From: Streptomyces sp. ADI95-17
GTDB lineage: Bacteria; Actinomycetota; Actinomycetes; Streptomycetales; Streptomycetaceae
Length of the DNA: 49,059 bases
Direction: 5' to 3'
NCBI RefSeq assembly: GCF_003846175.1
Contig: NZ_ML123045.1
Coordinates: forward strand, 886,100-935,158
Shown here: positions 33,878 to 42,900 of the stretch, one piece after another
How positions within the stretch are numbered: the stretch's first letter is position 1
Layout of the letters: every line of letters starts with the position of its first letter
Program-made: the position numbers and the translations under genes
Notes under the pieces: model-generated
Databases searched by the model: none
What the model was told of the DNA's origin: nothing
Seen by the model: only the letters and a program-made list of their open reading frames with translations

Positions 33878-33934
33878 TCAGTGGGCCGCCGGATGAGCGG
33901 TCCACCACCAGTTCTGGTTTGTCTGCGCGAACAT
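33878..33934 (-). CDS. trpL: trp leader peptide (attenuator)
   Basis: An 18-codon ORF MFAQTNQNWWWTAHPAAH with three consecutive Trp codons. Starvation for charged tRNA-Trp would stall the ribosome on the WWW codons and disrupt the terminator downstream. A trp attenuator controlling an anthranilate synthase gene is known from Streptomyces venezuelae. The ATG lies seven bases after TAGGGT on the same strand and has no SD, so the leader transcript may begin at the peptide's own start codon. Confidence 0.92.
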   Translation of the reverse strand: MFAQTNQNWWWTAHPAAH

Positions 33935-33941
33935 GTTCCGA

Positions 33942-33947
33942 ACCCTA
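33942..33947 (-). promoter_or_regulatory. Candidate -10 element for the trp leader transcript
   Basis: TAGGGT on the minus strand ends seven bases before the leader-peptide ATG. The -35 region is weak. The 97-bp region to the divergent DAHP synthase start carries both promoters. Confidence 0.5.
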
Positions 33948-34018
33948 GCGGACGCCGGTCTCGTCCGAGCGCGTGTCTCATCTATTGAGCCTGTGGATGG
34001 ACCCACCGCCGAACCCCG

Positions 34019-34024
34019 TAATGT
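34019..34024 (+). promoter_or_regulatory. Candidate -10 element for the DAHP synthase gene
   Basis: TAATGT ends seven bases before the GTG at 34032, consistent with a leaderless transcript. Confidence 0.4.
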
Positions 34025-34031
34025 TGAGGAT

Positions 34032-35384
34032 GTGACCGTGAACGCCAATACCTCCGTCGCCGGTGGCCACACCTGGCGAGACCTTCCCGCGGCGCAGCAG
34101 CCCGAGTACCCCGATGCCGAGGCTCTGCGCGATGTACTCGCGGACCTCACGTCGTATCCGCCCCTCGTGTTCGCGGGCGAGTGCGACCAGCTGCGCGCCC
34201 GCATGGGAGCCGTCGCCAAGGGCGAGGCGTTCCTGCTGCAGGGCGGTGACTGCGCCGAGGCCTTCGACGCCGTGTCGGCCGACCACATCCGGGCCAAGCT
34301 GAAGACGCTGCTCCAGATGAGCGCCGTCCTCACGTACGCGGCCTCCGTGCCCGTGGTCAAGGTGGGCCGGATCGCCGGGCAGTACTCCAAGCCGCGCTCC
34401 AAGCCGACCGAGACCCGTGACGGCGTCACCCTGCCGACCTACCGCGGCGACTCCGTCAACGGCTTCGCCTTCACCGAGAAGGACCGCGTCCCGGACCCCG
34501 AGCGGCTGAAGCAGATGTACCACGCATCCGCTTCCACGCTGAACCTGGTCCGAGCCTTCACCACCGGCGGTTACGCCGACCTGCGCCAGGTGCACGCCTG
34601 GAACCAGGACTTCGTGAAGTCGTCCCCGTCCGGCCAGCGCTACGAGGCGCTCGCCCGCGAGATCGACAACGCGCTGAACTTCATGAAGGCGTGCGGCACG
34701 GACCCGGCCGAGTTCAAGGCGGTCGAGTTCTACTCCTCGCACGAGGGCCTGCTGCTGGACTACGAGTCGGCGCTGACCCGCACCGACTCGCGCACCGGCG
34801 AGCTGTACGACACCTCCGGCCACATGGTCTGGATCGGTGAGCGCACCCGCCAGATGGACGGCGCGCACATCGAGTTCGCCTCGAAGATCCGCAACCCCAT
34901 CGGCATCAAGCTCGGCCCGACCACCACGGTCGACGAGGCGCTCGGCTACATCGACCGCCTCGACCCCGAGCGCGAGCCCGGCCGGCTGACCTTCATCGTC
35001 CGGATGGGCGCCGACAAGGTCCGCGACAAGCTCCCGGCCCTGGTCGAGAAGGTCACCGCCTCCGGCGCCACCGTGGCGTGGGTGACCGACCCGATGCACG
35101 GCAACACCTTCGAGGCCGCCTCCGGCCACAAGACGCGCCGCTTCGACGACGTCCTGGACGAGGTCAAGGGCTTCTTCGAGGTGCACAAGGGCCTCGGCAC
35201 GCACCCGGGCGGCATCCACGTCGAGCTCACCGGTGACGACGTCACCGAGTGCGTGGGCGGCGGACACGAGATCTTCGTGGACGATCTGCACCAGCGCTAC
35301 GAGACGGCCTGCGACCCGCGGCTCAACCGCAGCCAGTCCCTCGACCTGGCGTTCCTGGTCGCCGAGATGTACCGGGACCAGTAG
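34032..35384 (+). CDS. aroH: Class II 3-deoxy-D-arabino-heptulosonate-7-phosphate synthase
   Basis: 450 residues. Class II DAHP synthase motifs: FAGECDQLRARM, LLQGGDCAEAF (metal-binding Cys), VVKVGRIAGQ, SSHEGLLLDYE, and the metal-binding DPMHGNT, then HVELTGDDVTEC. It condenses phosphoenolpyruvate with erythrose-4-phosphate, the first step of the shikimate pathway. GTG 34032 gives MTVNANTS and sits seven bases from a -10; GTG 34038 with GAGGA upstream is an alternative. It is divergent from the attenuated anthranilate synthase, linking the first common and first Trp-specific steps. Confidence 0.95.
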   Translation: MTVNANTSVAGGHTWRDLPAAQQPEYPDAEALRDVLADLTSYPPLVFAGECDQLRARMGAVAKGEAFLLQGGDCAEAFDAVSADHIRAKLKTLLQMSAVLTYAASVPVVKVGRIAGQYSKPRSKPTETRDGVTLPTYRGDSVNGFAFTEKDRVPDPERLKQMYHASASTLNLVRAFTTGGYADLRQVHAWNQDFVKSSPSGQRYEALAREIDNALNFMKACGTDPAEFKAVEFYSSHEGLLLDYESALTRTDSRTGELYDTSGHMVWIGERTRQMDGAHIEFASKIRNPIGIKLGPTTTVDEALGYIDRLDPEREPGRLTFIVRMGADKVRDKLPALVEKVTASGATVAWVTDPMHGNTFEAASGHKTRRFDDVLDEVKGFFEVHKGLGTHPGGIHVELTGDDVTECVGGGHEIFVDDLHQRYETACDPRLNRSQSLDLAFLVAEMYRDQ

Positions 35385-35412
35385 GCATCACCGCAGGCAG
35401 CGGACGTACGAC

Positions 35413-35447
35413 TGTGGGGCACGGATCGATGTGATCCGTGCCCCACA
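35413..35447 (+). terminator. Terminator after DAHP synthase
   Basis: A perfect 15-bp stem (35413-35427 with 35433-35447) and a five-base loop. Confidence 0.92.
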
Positions 35448-35489
35448 GGGCGTCCGGAGGCTTTTAACGCCCCTGGGTGCCGGGTAAGG

Positions 35490-35508
35490 TTAGGTTAGCC
35501 TCACCGAT
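35490..35508. promoter_or_regulatory. Iron box (DmdR1/IdeR-type operator) upstream of bfd
   Basis: TTAGGTTAGCCTCACCGAT resembles the actinobacterial iron box TTAGGTTAGGCTCACCTAA at most positions. It lies about 47 bp upstream of the bfd start, in the promoter region. Fe-bound DmdR1 should repress bfd here, so bfd should rise in iron limitation. Confidence 0.8.
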
Positions 35509-35554
35509 AAACGGGGTGGCAGCGAACGACCGATCCCGCCGGGAGGTGAACCGC

Positions 35555-35857
35555 GTGTACGTCTGCTCATGCTTCGGCATCACGGAGAAGCAGGTCAAGG
35601 AACATGCGGACGCCGGGGCCTGTACGCCCAGGCAGATAGCCTCCGCCTGCAAGGCGGGCACGGACTGCGGCGGCTGCGTCCGGGCCATCCAGGCGATGCT
35701 CGGCCGCGGTGCCTGCCCGCGCCGCGAACTGCTCGACCGCAAGCGGACGCCCGGCGCCGCTGACGACACCGTCACGGGCGCCGGATCCGGCCCCGGAACC
35801 GAACCGGGCATCGCCCCCGGCATGGCACCGGGAATCGCGCTTCCCGACGCGGCCTGA
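35555..35857 (+). CDS. bfd: Bacterioferritin-associated ferredoxin
   Basis: 100 residues. The N-terminal Bfd-type [2Fe-2S] domain has CSC near residues 4-6 and CGGC near residues 37-40, in the CxC...CxxC spacing of Bfd. A low-complexity Gly/Pro/Ala tail of about 35 residues follows. Bfd reduces the bacterioferritin core to release iron. GTG at 35555 follows GGGAGG with eight-base spacing. An iron box lies upstream, and bfr faces it tail-to-tail 19 bp downstream. Confidence 0.88.
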   Translation: MYVCSCFGITEKQVKEHADAGACTPRQIASACKAGTDCGGCVRAIQAMLGRGACPRRELLDRKRTPGAADDTVTGAGSGPGTEPGIAPGMAPGIALPDAA

Positions 35858-35876
35858 CCGTTTCGCCGGTGCCGGC

Positions 35877-36356
35877 CTAGCTGTCCGGCTGCTCGATCAG
35901 CTGGGCGATGTAGAGCGGCTCACCGAGCTTCTCGACCAGTTCCAGCTGGGTGTCGAGGTAGTCGATGTGGTGCTCCTCGTCCGCCAGGATCGACTCGAAG
36001 ATGTTCGCGGACGTGATGTCGCCCTTGCCGCGCATCAGCTCGATCCCGCGCTTGAGGCGGTCGATCGCCTCCACCTCGACCTGGCGGTCCGCCTGGAACA
36101 TCTCGGTGACCGTCTGGCCCACCCGCACATGGAACAGCCGCTGGTAGTTGGGCAGTCCGTCGAGGAAGAGGATCCGGTCCGTGAGGATCTCGGCGTGCTT
36201 CATCTCGTCGAACGACTCGGAGCGGGTGTACTTCGCGAGTTTCGTCCAGCCGAAGTTGTCCTGCATCTTCGCATGCAGGAAGTACTGATTGATGGCAGTC
36301 AATTCTGCGGTCAGCTGCTCGTTCAGGAACTCAAGGACCTCGGGGTCGCCCTGCAT
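35877..36356 (-). CDS. bfr: Bacterioferritin
   Basis: 159 residues. All ferroxidase ligands occupy the standard positions: Glu18, Glu51, His54, Glu94, Glu127 and His130; the haem ligand Met52 is present. It forms the 24-subunit iron-storage shell with haem at two-fold interfaces. AAGGAG precedes the ATG at 36356. It is convergent with bfd, 19 bp apart, so the two transcripts may overlap. The upstream region has a 20-bp palindrome, not a clear iron box. Confidence 0.96.
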   Translation of the reverse strand: MQGDPEVLEFLNEQLTAELTAINQYFLHAKMQDNFGWTKLAKYTRSESFDEMKHAEILTDRILFLDGLPNYQRLFHVRVGQTVTEMFQADRQVEVEAIDRLKRGIELMRGKGDITSANIFESILADEEHHIDYLDTQLELVEKLGEPLYIAQLIEQPDS

Positions 36357-36425
36357 CGCAGAGGCTCCTTCCAACCGGTGAACTGGCAAGTTGGCCGCAT
36401 CTTCGCATCGCACCCGATGGCCGTC

Positions 36426-36445
36426 CAGTAAGTGCAGGCTTACTG
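36426..36445. promoter_or_regulatory. 20-bp interrupted palindrome between bfr and the molybdopterin gene
   Basis: Seven-base arms CAGTAAG and CTTACTG are separated by TGCAGG. It lies 70 bp upstream of bfr and 66 bp upstream of the divergent gene, where an operator could serve either. No regulator is recognised. Confidence 0.45.
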
Positions 36446-36510
36446 TGAGTTGCCCGAATTGCCCCCCGCCCTGGTCGGGACCACCCCTGCCTGTCTGTCA
36501 CCATGGAGAC

Positions 36511-37143
36511 ATGGGTCAGCCGGAAAGCCGGGAACAAAGCGCGTCAGAGCAGTCCGAGCTTCCGCCGGGCCAGCGACTCCAGCGCGGTTGGCCGGTTACC
36601 CACTACGGGCCCGTGCCGAAGTTCAAGCCGGACCGCTGGGAGTTCCGGGTCTTCGGGGCCACCGCGGACGGCGAGAAGCACTGCTGGAACCATCAGGAAT
36701 TCTCGGTGCTGCCGTTCGCCTCGGTCGTCGCCGACCTGCACTGCGTCACCAAATTCAGCATGATCGGTGCCGAATGGGGCGGAGTCCTCGCCCGTACGGT
36801 CCTGGAACTCGCGCCGCCCGCGCCGAACGTCACCCACGTGATGGTCTGGGCCGAGTACGGATTCAGTTCGAATCTGCGGCTCTCCGACTTCGCCTCGGAC
36901 CGAACACTTTTCGCCACCCACAAGGGTGGGGAGCTGCTCACCGCCGAGCACGGTTTCCCGCTCCGCCTCGTCGTGCCGCATCTCTATGCCTGGAAGGGGC
37001 CCAAGTGGGTCCGGGGCGTCGAGTACATGACGACCGACCGCCGGGGCTTCTGGGAGGAGCGCGGTTACCACAACATCGGTGACCCGTGGAGCGAGCAGCG
37101 GTACTCCTACCAGGAAGAGCCCGGGGACGGCCCCGAGCTCTGA
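36511..37143 (+). CDS. Molybdopterin-dependent oxidoreductase (sulfite oxidase-like fold)
   Basis: 210 residues. The Mo-pterin domain of the YedY/sulfite oxidase superfamily is recognisable by WEFRVFG, the Cys ligand in DLHCVTKFS, and the terminal GVEYM and RGFWEERGYH segments. There is no haem domain and no twin-arginine signal at the ATG 36511 start, which follows GGAG, so the enzyme is probably cytoplasmic. The substrate is unknown. It is divergent from bfr. Confidence 0.85.
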   Translation: MGQPESREQSASEQSELPPGQRLQRGWPVTHYGPVPKFKPDRWEFRVFGATADGEKHCWNHQEFSVLPFASVVADLHCVTKFSMIGAEWGGVLARTVLELAPPAPNVTHVMVWAEYGFSSNLRLSDFASDRTLFATHKGGELLTAEHGFPLRLVVPHLYAWKGPKWVRGVEYMTTDRRGFWEERGYHNIGDPWSEQRYSYQEEPGDGPEL

Positions 37144-37188
37144 TCCCGGCGGCTCCCGGGGTCGGTCCGTCCCGTCCCGCCCCGTTTC

Positions 37189-37719
37189 TCAGTGGTGGTA
37201 CTGGTGCACCACCGCATGCCCCTTGCCCCGGCCGATCATCCACTTGTTGACCGGTGTGGTGACGACGAAGGCGACGGCGAGCGAGATCGCGAGCGCGCCC
37301 CAGAACAGCGTGTCGGCGAGCGTGGCGTCCATGGCGCCCGGCCAGAGCGCGATCACGCCGTTGTCGATCAGCTCCATCACCGCGATGGACAGGGTGTCGG
37401 CGGCGAAAGCGACCCTCAGCGCCGTACGGAAGTCGACGCCGGCCTTCAGGATGGAGCGCAGGGTCAGCGAGTAGCCGAAGAAGAAGGCCAGGACGATCGC
37501 GAGGACCATCGTCTCCATGTTGCCCCAGCCGAGCGCCGTGCCGATCACCATGCCGAGGATCTCGCCGATGGCGCATCCGGTGAGGCAGTGCAGCGTGGCC
37601 CGGGCGGCCATGGACCAGCTCGCCCCGCCGGGGTGATGGGCGGCGTGGGCGGTGTGGGCTGCGTGATCCGCATGGTCCATGTGCCGGCCGTGCTGGTCGT
37701 GGTGTGTGTCGTGCTGCAT
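37189..37719 (-). CDS. DUF4396 membrane protein with histidine-rich N-terminus
   Basis: 176 residues. The first 33 residues carry about a dozen histidines interleaved with Asp and Ala, a metal-binding type of tail. Four or five hydrophobic segments follow at about 45-165, and the C-terminus ends VVHQYHH. ATG 37719 is used; a GTG at 37779 would lie in the operator. A CsoR-like palindrome about 50 bp upstream suggests copper induction. Copper transport or buffering is inferred, not shown by any catalytic motif. Confidence 0.82.
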   Translation of the reverse strand: MQHDTHHDQHGRHMDHADHAAHTAHAAHHPGGASWSMAARATLHCLTGCAIGEILGMVIGTALGWGNMETMVLAIVLAFFFGYSLTLRSILKAGVDFRTALRVAFAADTLSIAVMELIDNGVIALWPGAMDATLADTLFWGALAISLAVAFVVTTPVNKWMIGRGKGHAVVHQYHH

Positions 37720-37769
37720 GGTGAACCCCCGGACGTCGAGTAGCGGCTCCTGCCGACAGCAGGAACCGT

Positions 37770-37786
37770 ATACCCCCACGGGGTAT
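37770..37786. promoter_or_regulatory. CsoR-type copper operator
   Basis: ATACCCC-CAC-GGGGTAT is a perfect palindrome with seven-base arms, matching the TACCC...GGGTA operator of CsoR copper-sensing repressors. On the minus strand it overlaps a possible TATACG -10 and lies 51 bp before the DUF4396 ATG. It also abuts the stop of the endonuclease IV gene at 37790. Confidence 0.8.
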
Positions 37787-37789
37787 TCC

Positions 37790-38668
37790 TCAATGGGTCG
37801 GGGAACAACGTCGGCCCAGGTCGCGCAGCCCCTTCAGCCGCGCCACATCCGCCGCGTGGCCTTCCTTGCCACCCGGGGTCTCGATGATCAGCGGTACGCC
37901 CTCGGTGGCCGGGTGCGAGAAGAGCTCACGGAAGGGTTCCTCGCCGATGTGCCCGGCGCCGATGTTCTCGTGCCGGTCCTTGTGGGCTCCCACCACGTCC
38001 TTGGAGTCATTGGCGTGGATCAGTTTCAGCCGGCCCTCGCCGACCGTCGCCACCAGCTGGTCCAGGGTCTGCCGCATGCCCACCGGGCCGGTCAGGTCGT
38101 GGCCCGCCGCGTAGATGTGGCAGGTGTCGAGGCAGATGCCGAGCTTGGGGTGGGCGTCGAGCGCGTCGAAGTACGGGCCGAAGTCCCAGGTCCGCGAGCA
38201 GAGCGAGAACCCCTGCCCGGCGGTCGACTCCAGCAGCAGATACGGGTCGTCGTCGTGCGTCAGCTCGTCCAGCAGCGGCCGCATGTGCGTGCGTACCTGC
38301 GCGAGGGCCTGCTCGCGCGGTCGGCCGCCGGTCGCCGACCCGGTGTGCACCACGACGCCCAGGGCGCCGATCTCGCGGGCCCGGCGCAGCGAGTGGCGCA
38401 GCGAGTCCACGGACTTCTCCACGGTCGCCCCGGTGTGCGACCCGAAGTTGATCAGATACGGGGCGTGGACGTACGCCGGTACGGACGCGGCGGCGCACTC
38501 GGCGCGGAACCGCTCGTCCTGGGCCGGGTTGCCGACCGGGGTCGCCCAGCCGCGCGGGTTGGCGACGAAGACCTGGACGGCCTCCGCCCCCATCTCGCGG
38601 GCGTAGGGGAGGCCGACCTTGGCGAGGCCGCCGGCCACCGGAATGTGGCCGCCGACTGGGTTGCGCAT
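37790..38668 (-). CDS. nfo: Deoxyribonuclease IV (endonuclease IV, AP endonuclease)
   Basis: 292 residues, TIM-barrel AP endonuclease. Zn-binding segments are in order: HAPYLIN, VVHTGSATGG, LLESTAGQG, CLDTCHIYAAGHDL, HANDSKDVVGAHKDRHENIG and IIETPGG. It cleaves 5' to abasic sites in base-excision repair. It starts six bases after the PASTA kinase stop, with AGGGA upstream, so the two are probably co-transcribed. Its end lies only four bases from the CsoR-like operator. Confidence 0.92.
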   Translation of the reverse strand: MRNPVGGHIPVAGGLAKVGLPYAREMGAEAVQVFVANPRGWATPVGNPAQDERFRAECAAASVPAYVHAPYLINFGSHTGATVEKSVDSLRHSLRRAREIGALGVVVHTGSATGGRPREQALAQVRTHMRPLLDELTHDDDPYLLLESTAGQGFSLCSRTWDFGPYFDALDAHPKLGICLDTCHIYAAGHDLTGPVGMRQTLDQLVATVGEGRLKLIHANDSKDVVGAHKDRHENIGAGHIGEEPFRELFSHPATEGVPLIIETPGGKEGHAADVARLKGLRDLGRRCSPTH

Positions 38669-38674
38669 ATGGAT

Positions 38675-40579
38675 CTAGAGTCCCTTGGTCTTGATGGTGA
38701 TGGTGCTGCCCTCGGGGGCCTGCTCGCCGCCGTCGACGGACTGGCTCGCGATGGTGTCACTGAAGGACAGGAACGGGCGGTCGACCTTGACCTCGAAGCC
38801 CGCGTCCTTCAGTTCGCTCGTGGCTTCGTCGACGTCCTTGCCGGTGACGTCGGGGACGTCGATCATCCGCGGCCCGTCGGAGACCGTGAGCTCGATGGTG
38901 TCGCCCTCGGCGGCCTCGGCACCCTCGCCCGGCGACTGCCGGGCGATGTCGCCCGCGACCTCGGGGGAATTGACCCGGTCGGGCAGCACCTTGGCCTTCA
39001 GCCCCTCGTCCGCCAGCGCGGCGGTGGCGTCCTCGACGGACAGTCCGCTGACGTCGGGGACGTCCACCGGAGCGCCCTTGCTGACATGGAGCGCGACCGC
39101 CGAGTCCGGGTGGCGCTCGGTGCCCGCCGCGGGGTCCGTACGGATCACATCGCCCCGGACCGTCTCCTCGCTGAACTCCTTGGTGATCATGCCCGGCACC
39201 AGACCGGCCTTCTTCAGCTCACGCCTGGCGTCGGCGATCGAGAGATCCCGGAGGTCGGGCACCTTCACGATCTCGGGGCCGCGCGAGACGACGAGCTTCA
39301 CCGCGTCGTTGCCCCTGATGCGGTCACCGGACTCCGGATCGCTGCTGATGACCTTGCCGCGGTCCACGGTGTCGCTGTACGCCCGCTCGACGCCCTTGAG
39401 CTCCAGGCCGGCCTTCGAGAGCCGCTGCCGGGCGTCCTTCTCGGTCTGGCCGAGCAGCAGGGGGACCTGGGTGAACTGGCCGGAGTTGATGTACCAGACA
39501 CCGGTGCCGATCCCCAGTGCCAGCAGCACGGCGACGACCACGGCGACGACCGAGCGCCGCGGCCCGCGGCGGCGCCGGTCCTGCGGCGCGGCCGGCGGGG
39601 GCACCTCCAGCCGGCTGGTGTGGTGCGAGACGCCCTGGCCGGCCGGGAGCAGCCGCGGTATCACGCTGGTGCGGTCCTCGGCGGCGTCGTGCGTCTCGGC
39701 GGTGGCCTGCGGCGGTACGGCGTCCAGCTGGGCATCGGTGAGGCCGGAGCGGGCCGCACGGGTCTCGGCGAGCAGCGCCACCGCGTCGAACGGGCGGGCC
39801 TCGGGGTTGCGGGCGGTGGCGCTCGCCACCAGGTCGTCCAGCCCGGCCGGGAGCCCCGGGACGGCGGCCGACGGCGCCGGAACGGGCTCGTTGAGGTGCT
39901 GGTAGAGGACCTGGGCGGGGGTTTCGCCGCCGTGCGGCTTGGAGCCGGTCAGCATCTCGTACAGGACGACGCCGCAGGCGTACACATCGGTGCGGGTGTC
40001 CGCCGTGCCGTCCTCTATCTGCTCGGGGGCGAGATAGGAGACCGTGCCCAGGACGGACCCGGTGGTGTTCGTGACGGTGCCCACCGCGCGCACGAGGCCG
40101 AAGTCGGCGACCTTGACCCGGCCGTCGTCCCCTATCAGGACGTTCTCCGGCTTCATGTCGCGGTGCACGAACCCCGCCCGGTGCGCGGCGCCGAGCGCGG
40201 CGAGGACCGGCTCCAGGATGTCCAGCGCGGCCCTCGGCTGGAGGGCGCCGCGATCGCGCAGCACGTCGCGCAGAGTGCAGCCCGCGACGTACTCCATCGC
40301 CAGGTAGACGTACTGCCCCTGGGCGCCCTGGTCGAAGACCGCGACCACATTGGGGTGCGCGAGCCGGGCCACCGACTTGGCCTCGCGGATGAAGCGCTCG
40401 ACGAACGAGGCGTCGGTCGCCAGCGCCGGGTGCATCACCTTGAGGGCGAGCACCCGGTCCAGCCGGGTGTCCACGGCCCGGTAGACCGTGGCCATGCCGC
40501 CCACGGCGATGCGGGCATCGACGCGGTAGCGGCCGTCGAGCAGCTGCCCGACAAGAGGGTCCTGGAGGGTCGTATCCAC
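38675..40579 (-). CDS. pkaF: PASTA-domain Ser/Thr protein kinase (PkaF-like)
   Basis: 634 residues. The kinase domain (about 18-275) has the Gly-rich loop VGGMATVYRA, ALKVM (Lys), HRDMKPEN (an RD kinase), DFGLVRA and APEQIEDG. A juxtamembrane linker leads to one helix at about 367-388, then four PASTA repeats at about 395-634, each beginning with VP. PASTA domains bind muropeptides or lipid II; such kinases coordinate growth and division. The GTG start lies seven bases after TAGACT, suggesting a leaderless mRNA. The mycobacterial positional counterpart is PknL. Confidence 0.93.
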   Translation of the reverse strand: MDTTLQDPLVGQLLDGRYRVDARIAVGGMATVYRAVDTRLDRVLALKVMHPALATDASFVERFIREAKSVARLAHPNVVAVFDQGAQGQYVYLAMEYVAGCTLRDVLRDRGALQPRAALDILEPVLAALGAAHRAGFVHRDMKPENVLIGDDGRVKVADFGLVRAVGTVTNTTGSVLGTVSYLAPEQIEDGTADTRTDVYACGVVLYEMLTGSKPHGGETPAQVLYQHLNEPVPAPSAAVPGLPAGLDDLVASATARNPEARPFDAVALLAETRAARSGLTDAQLDAVPPQATAETHDAAEDRTSVIPRLLPAGQGVSHHTSRLEVPPPAAPQDRRRRGPRRSVVAVVVAVLLALGIGTGVWYINSGQFTQVPLLLGQTEKDARQRLSKAGLELKGVERAYSDTVDRGKVISSDPESGDRIRGNDAVKLVVSRGPEIVKVPDLRDLSIADARRELKKAGLVPGMITKEFSEETVRGDVIRTDPAAGTERHPDSAVALHVSKGAPVDVPDVSGLSVEDATAALADEGLKAKVLPDRVNSPEVAGDIARQSPGEGAEAAEGDTIELTVSDGPRMIDVPDVTGKDVDEATSELKDAGFEVKVDRPFLSFSDTIASQSVDGGEQAPEGSTITIKTKGL

Positions 40580-40586
40580 GCAGGCG

Positions 40587-40592
40587 AGTCTA
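40587..40592 (-). promoter_or_regulatory. Candidate -10 element for the kinase gene
   Basis: TAGACT on the minus strand ends seven bases before the GTG at 40579; no SD is present. Confidence 0.45.
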
Positions 40593-40691
40593 CGAGCCGC
40601 CACGGACACGACCCACGGGCCGGGGCGGTCCCGGGGCCGTACTGAAGCCGAGCCGTGACAGGAACACGCGTTCCACCGCCGTACCGGCGGC

Positions 40692-41703
<1,012 letters not shown>

Positions 41704-41707
<4 letters not shown>

Positions 41708-42888
41708 ACGGGCTGCTCCTGACGTACGGAGGCGGCGGCGGAGGAGAAACGGTGCGGGGTGAACGGGCGGGCCGGCTCGGGCGGCTCGCCGCCGGTGAGG
41801 AGCTCCGCCATGACGTCGCCGGTGATGGGGGTGAGCAGCACCCCGTTGCGGTGGTGGCCGGTGGCGAGGTGGAGGCCGGGCAGGGCGGTGGGGCCCAGCA
41901 GCGGGGCGTTGTCGGGGGAGGCGGGGCGCAGCCCGGCCAGGGTCTCGGTGAGCGGCAGCTCGGTGATGCCGGGGACCAGTTCGTGGGCGTCCCGCAGCAG
42001 CTCGTAGACGCCGCCCGCGGTGACCGTGGTGTCCCAGCCCATCTCCTCGCTGGTGGCTCCGACGACCAGCTCGCCGTTCTCGCGCGGTACGAGGTAGAGG
42101 TGGCCGCCCCGGACCACGGCCCGGACCGTCCGGCTCAGGAACGGCGCGTACCCGGCGGGCACGGTCAGCCGCACCACCTGGCCCTTCACCGGCCGGACCG
42201 GTGGCACGACCTCGTCCGGCAGCCCGGGCAGCCGCCCGCTGAGGCTTCCCGCGGCGAGCACGACCTGGTCGGCCGCCAGCTCCGTATCCCCGGCGAGCAC
42301 CGCCCCGGAGGCCCTGCCGCCCACCACGCTCAGACGCTCCACCCAGCCGCGGTGGAAGACCACCCCGGCCCGTTCGCAGGCGGTCAGCAGGGCGGCGGCC
42401 AGCCGGCGGGGATCGATCTGGTGGTCGCCGTCGACCCGCAGACCGCCCCGGACGCCCGGCGCGAGCATCGGCTCCAGCCGACGGCACTCACGGCCGGTGA
42501 GCCACTCCGATCCGAGGCCCGAACGCTGCTGGAGGGCGTGCAGATCCCGCAGGTGGGCACGGTCGTCGGAGTCCAGCGCGACGGCCAGGGTGCCGCAGGT
42601 GCGAAAGCCGGTCTCCTGACCGCTCGCCGCCTCCAGCTCGGCCACGAAGGCCGGATAGCGGGCCGCCGAGGCGACGTTGAGGCCCAGCAGCAGCTGCTCG
42701 CCGTAGTGGAGTTCGGTGACGGCGGCCAGCATGCCGGCCGCCACCCGGGCGGCGCCGCCGCCCGGTTCGGGGTCGGCGACCGCCGTGCGCAGTCCGCGCT
42801 GCGCGGCCCGCCAGGCCGTCACCAGACCGATGATCCCGCCCCCGATGACGAGGACATCGGATCCGTTCTCGTTCCGAGAAGAACGCAT
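41704..42888 (-). CDS. thiO: Glycine oxidase
   Basis: 394 residues, FAD enzyme of the DAO family. The dinucleotide-binding VIGGGIIGLVTAW is at the N-terminus; HQIDPRRLAAALL, GHLYLVPRENGELVVGAT and the C-terminal GHHRNGVLLTPITG are family blocks. It oxidises glycine to dehydroglycine for thiazole formation. ATG 42888 is just downstream of a TPP riboswitch; longer in-frame extensions would translate the riboswitch. First gene of thiOSG. Confidence 0.95.
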
Positions 42889-42900
42889 GGGCTTCCAGCC

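Noticed and set aside
26231..33881. CTGACAATCGCG shared by the 162-bp repeat element (26234-26245) and the trp leader (minus strand near 33869-33880)
   Set aside because: A 12-base match between two places in 49 kb is expected many times by chance; in the trp leader it spans the peptide stop codon.
37679..40645. 988-codon plus-strand open frame opposite nfo and the PASTA kinase
   Set aside because: Shadow of two genes with complete catalytic motifs; composition is non-protein-like.
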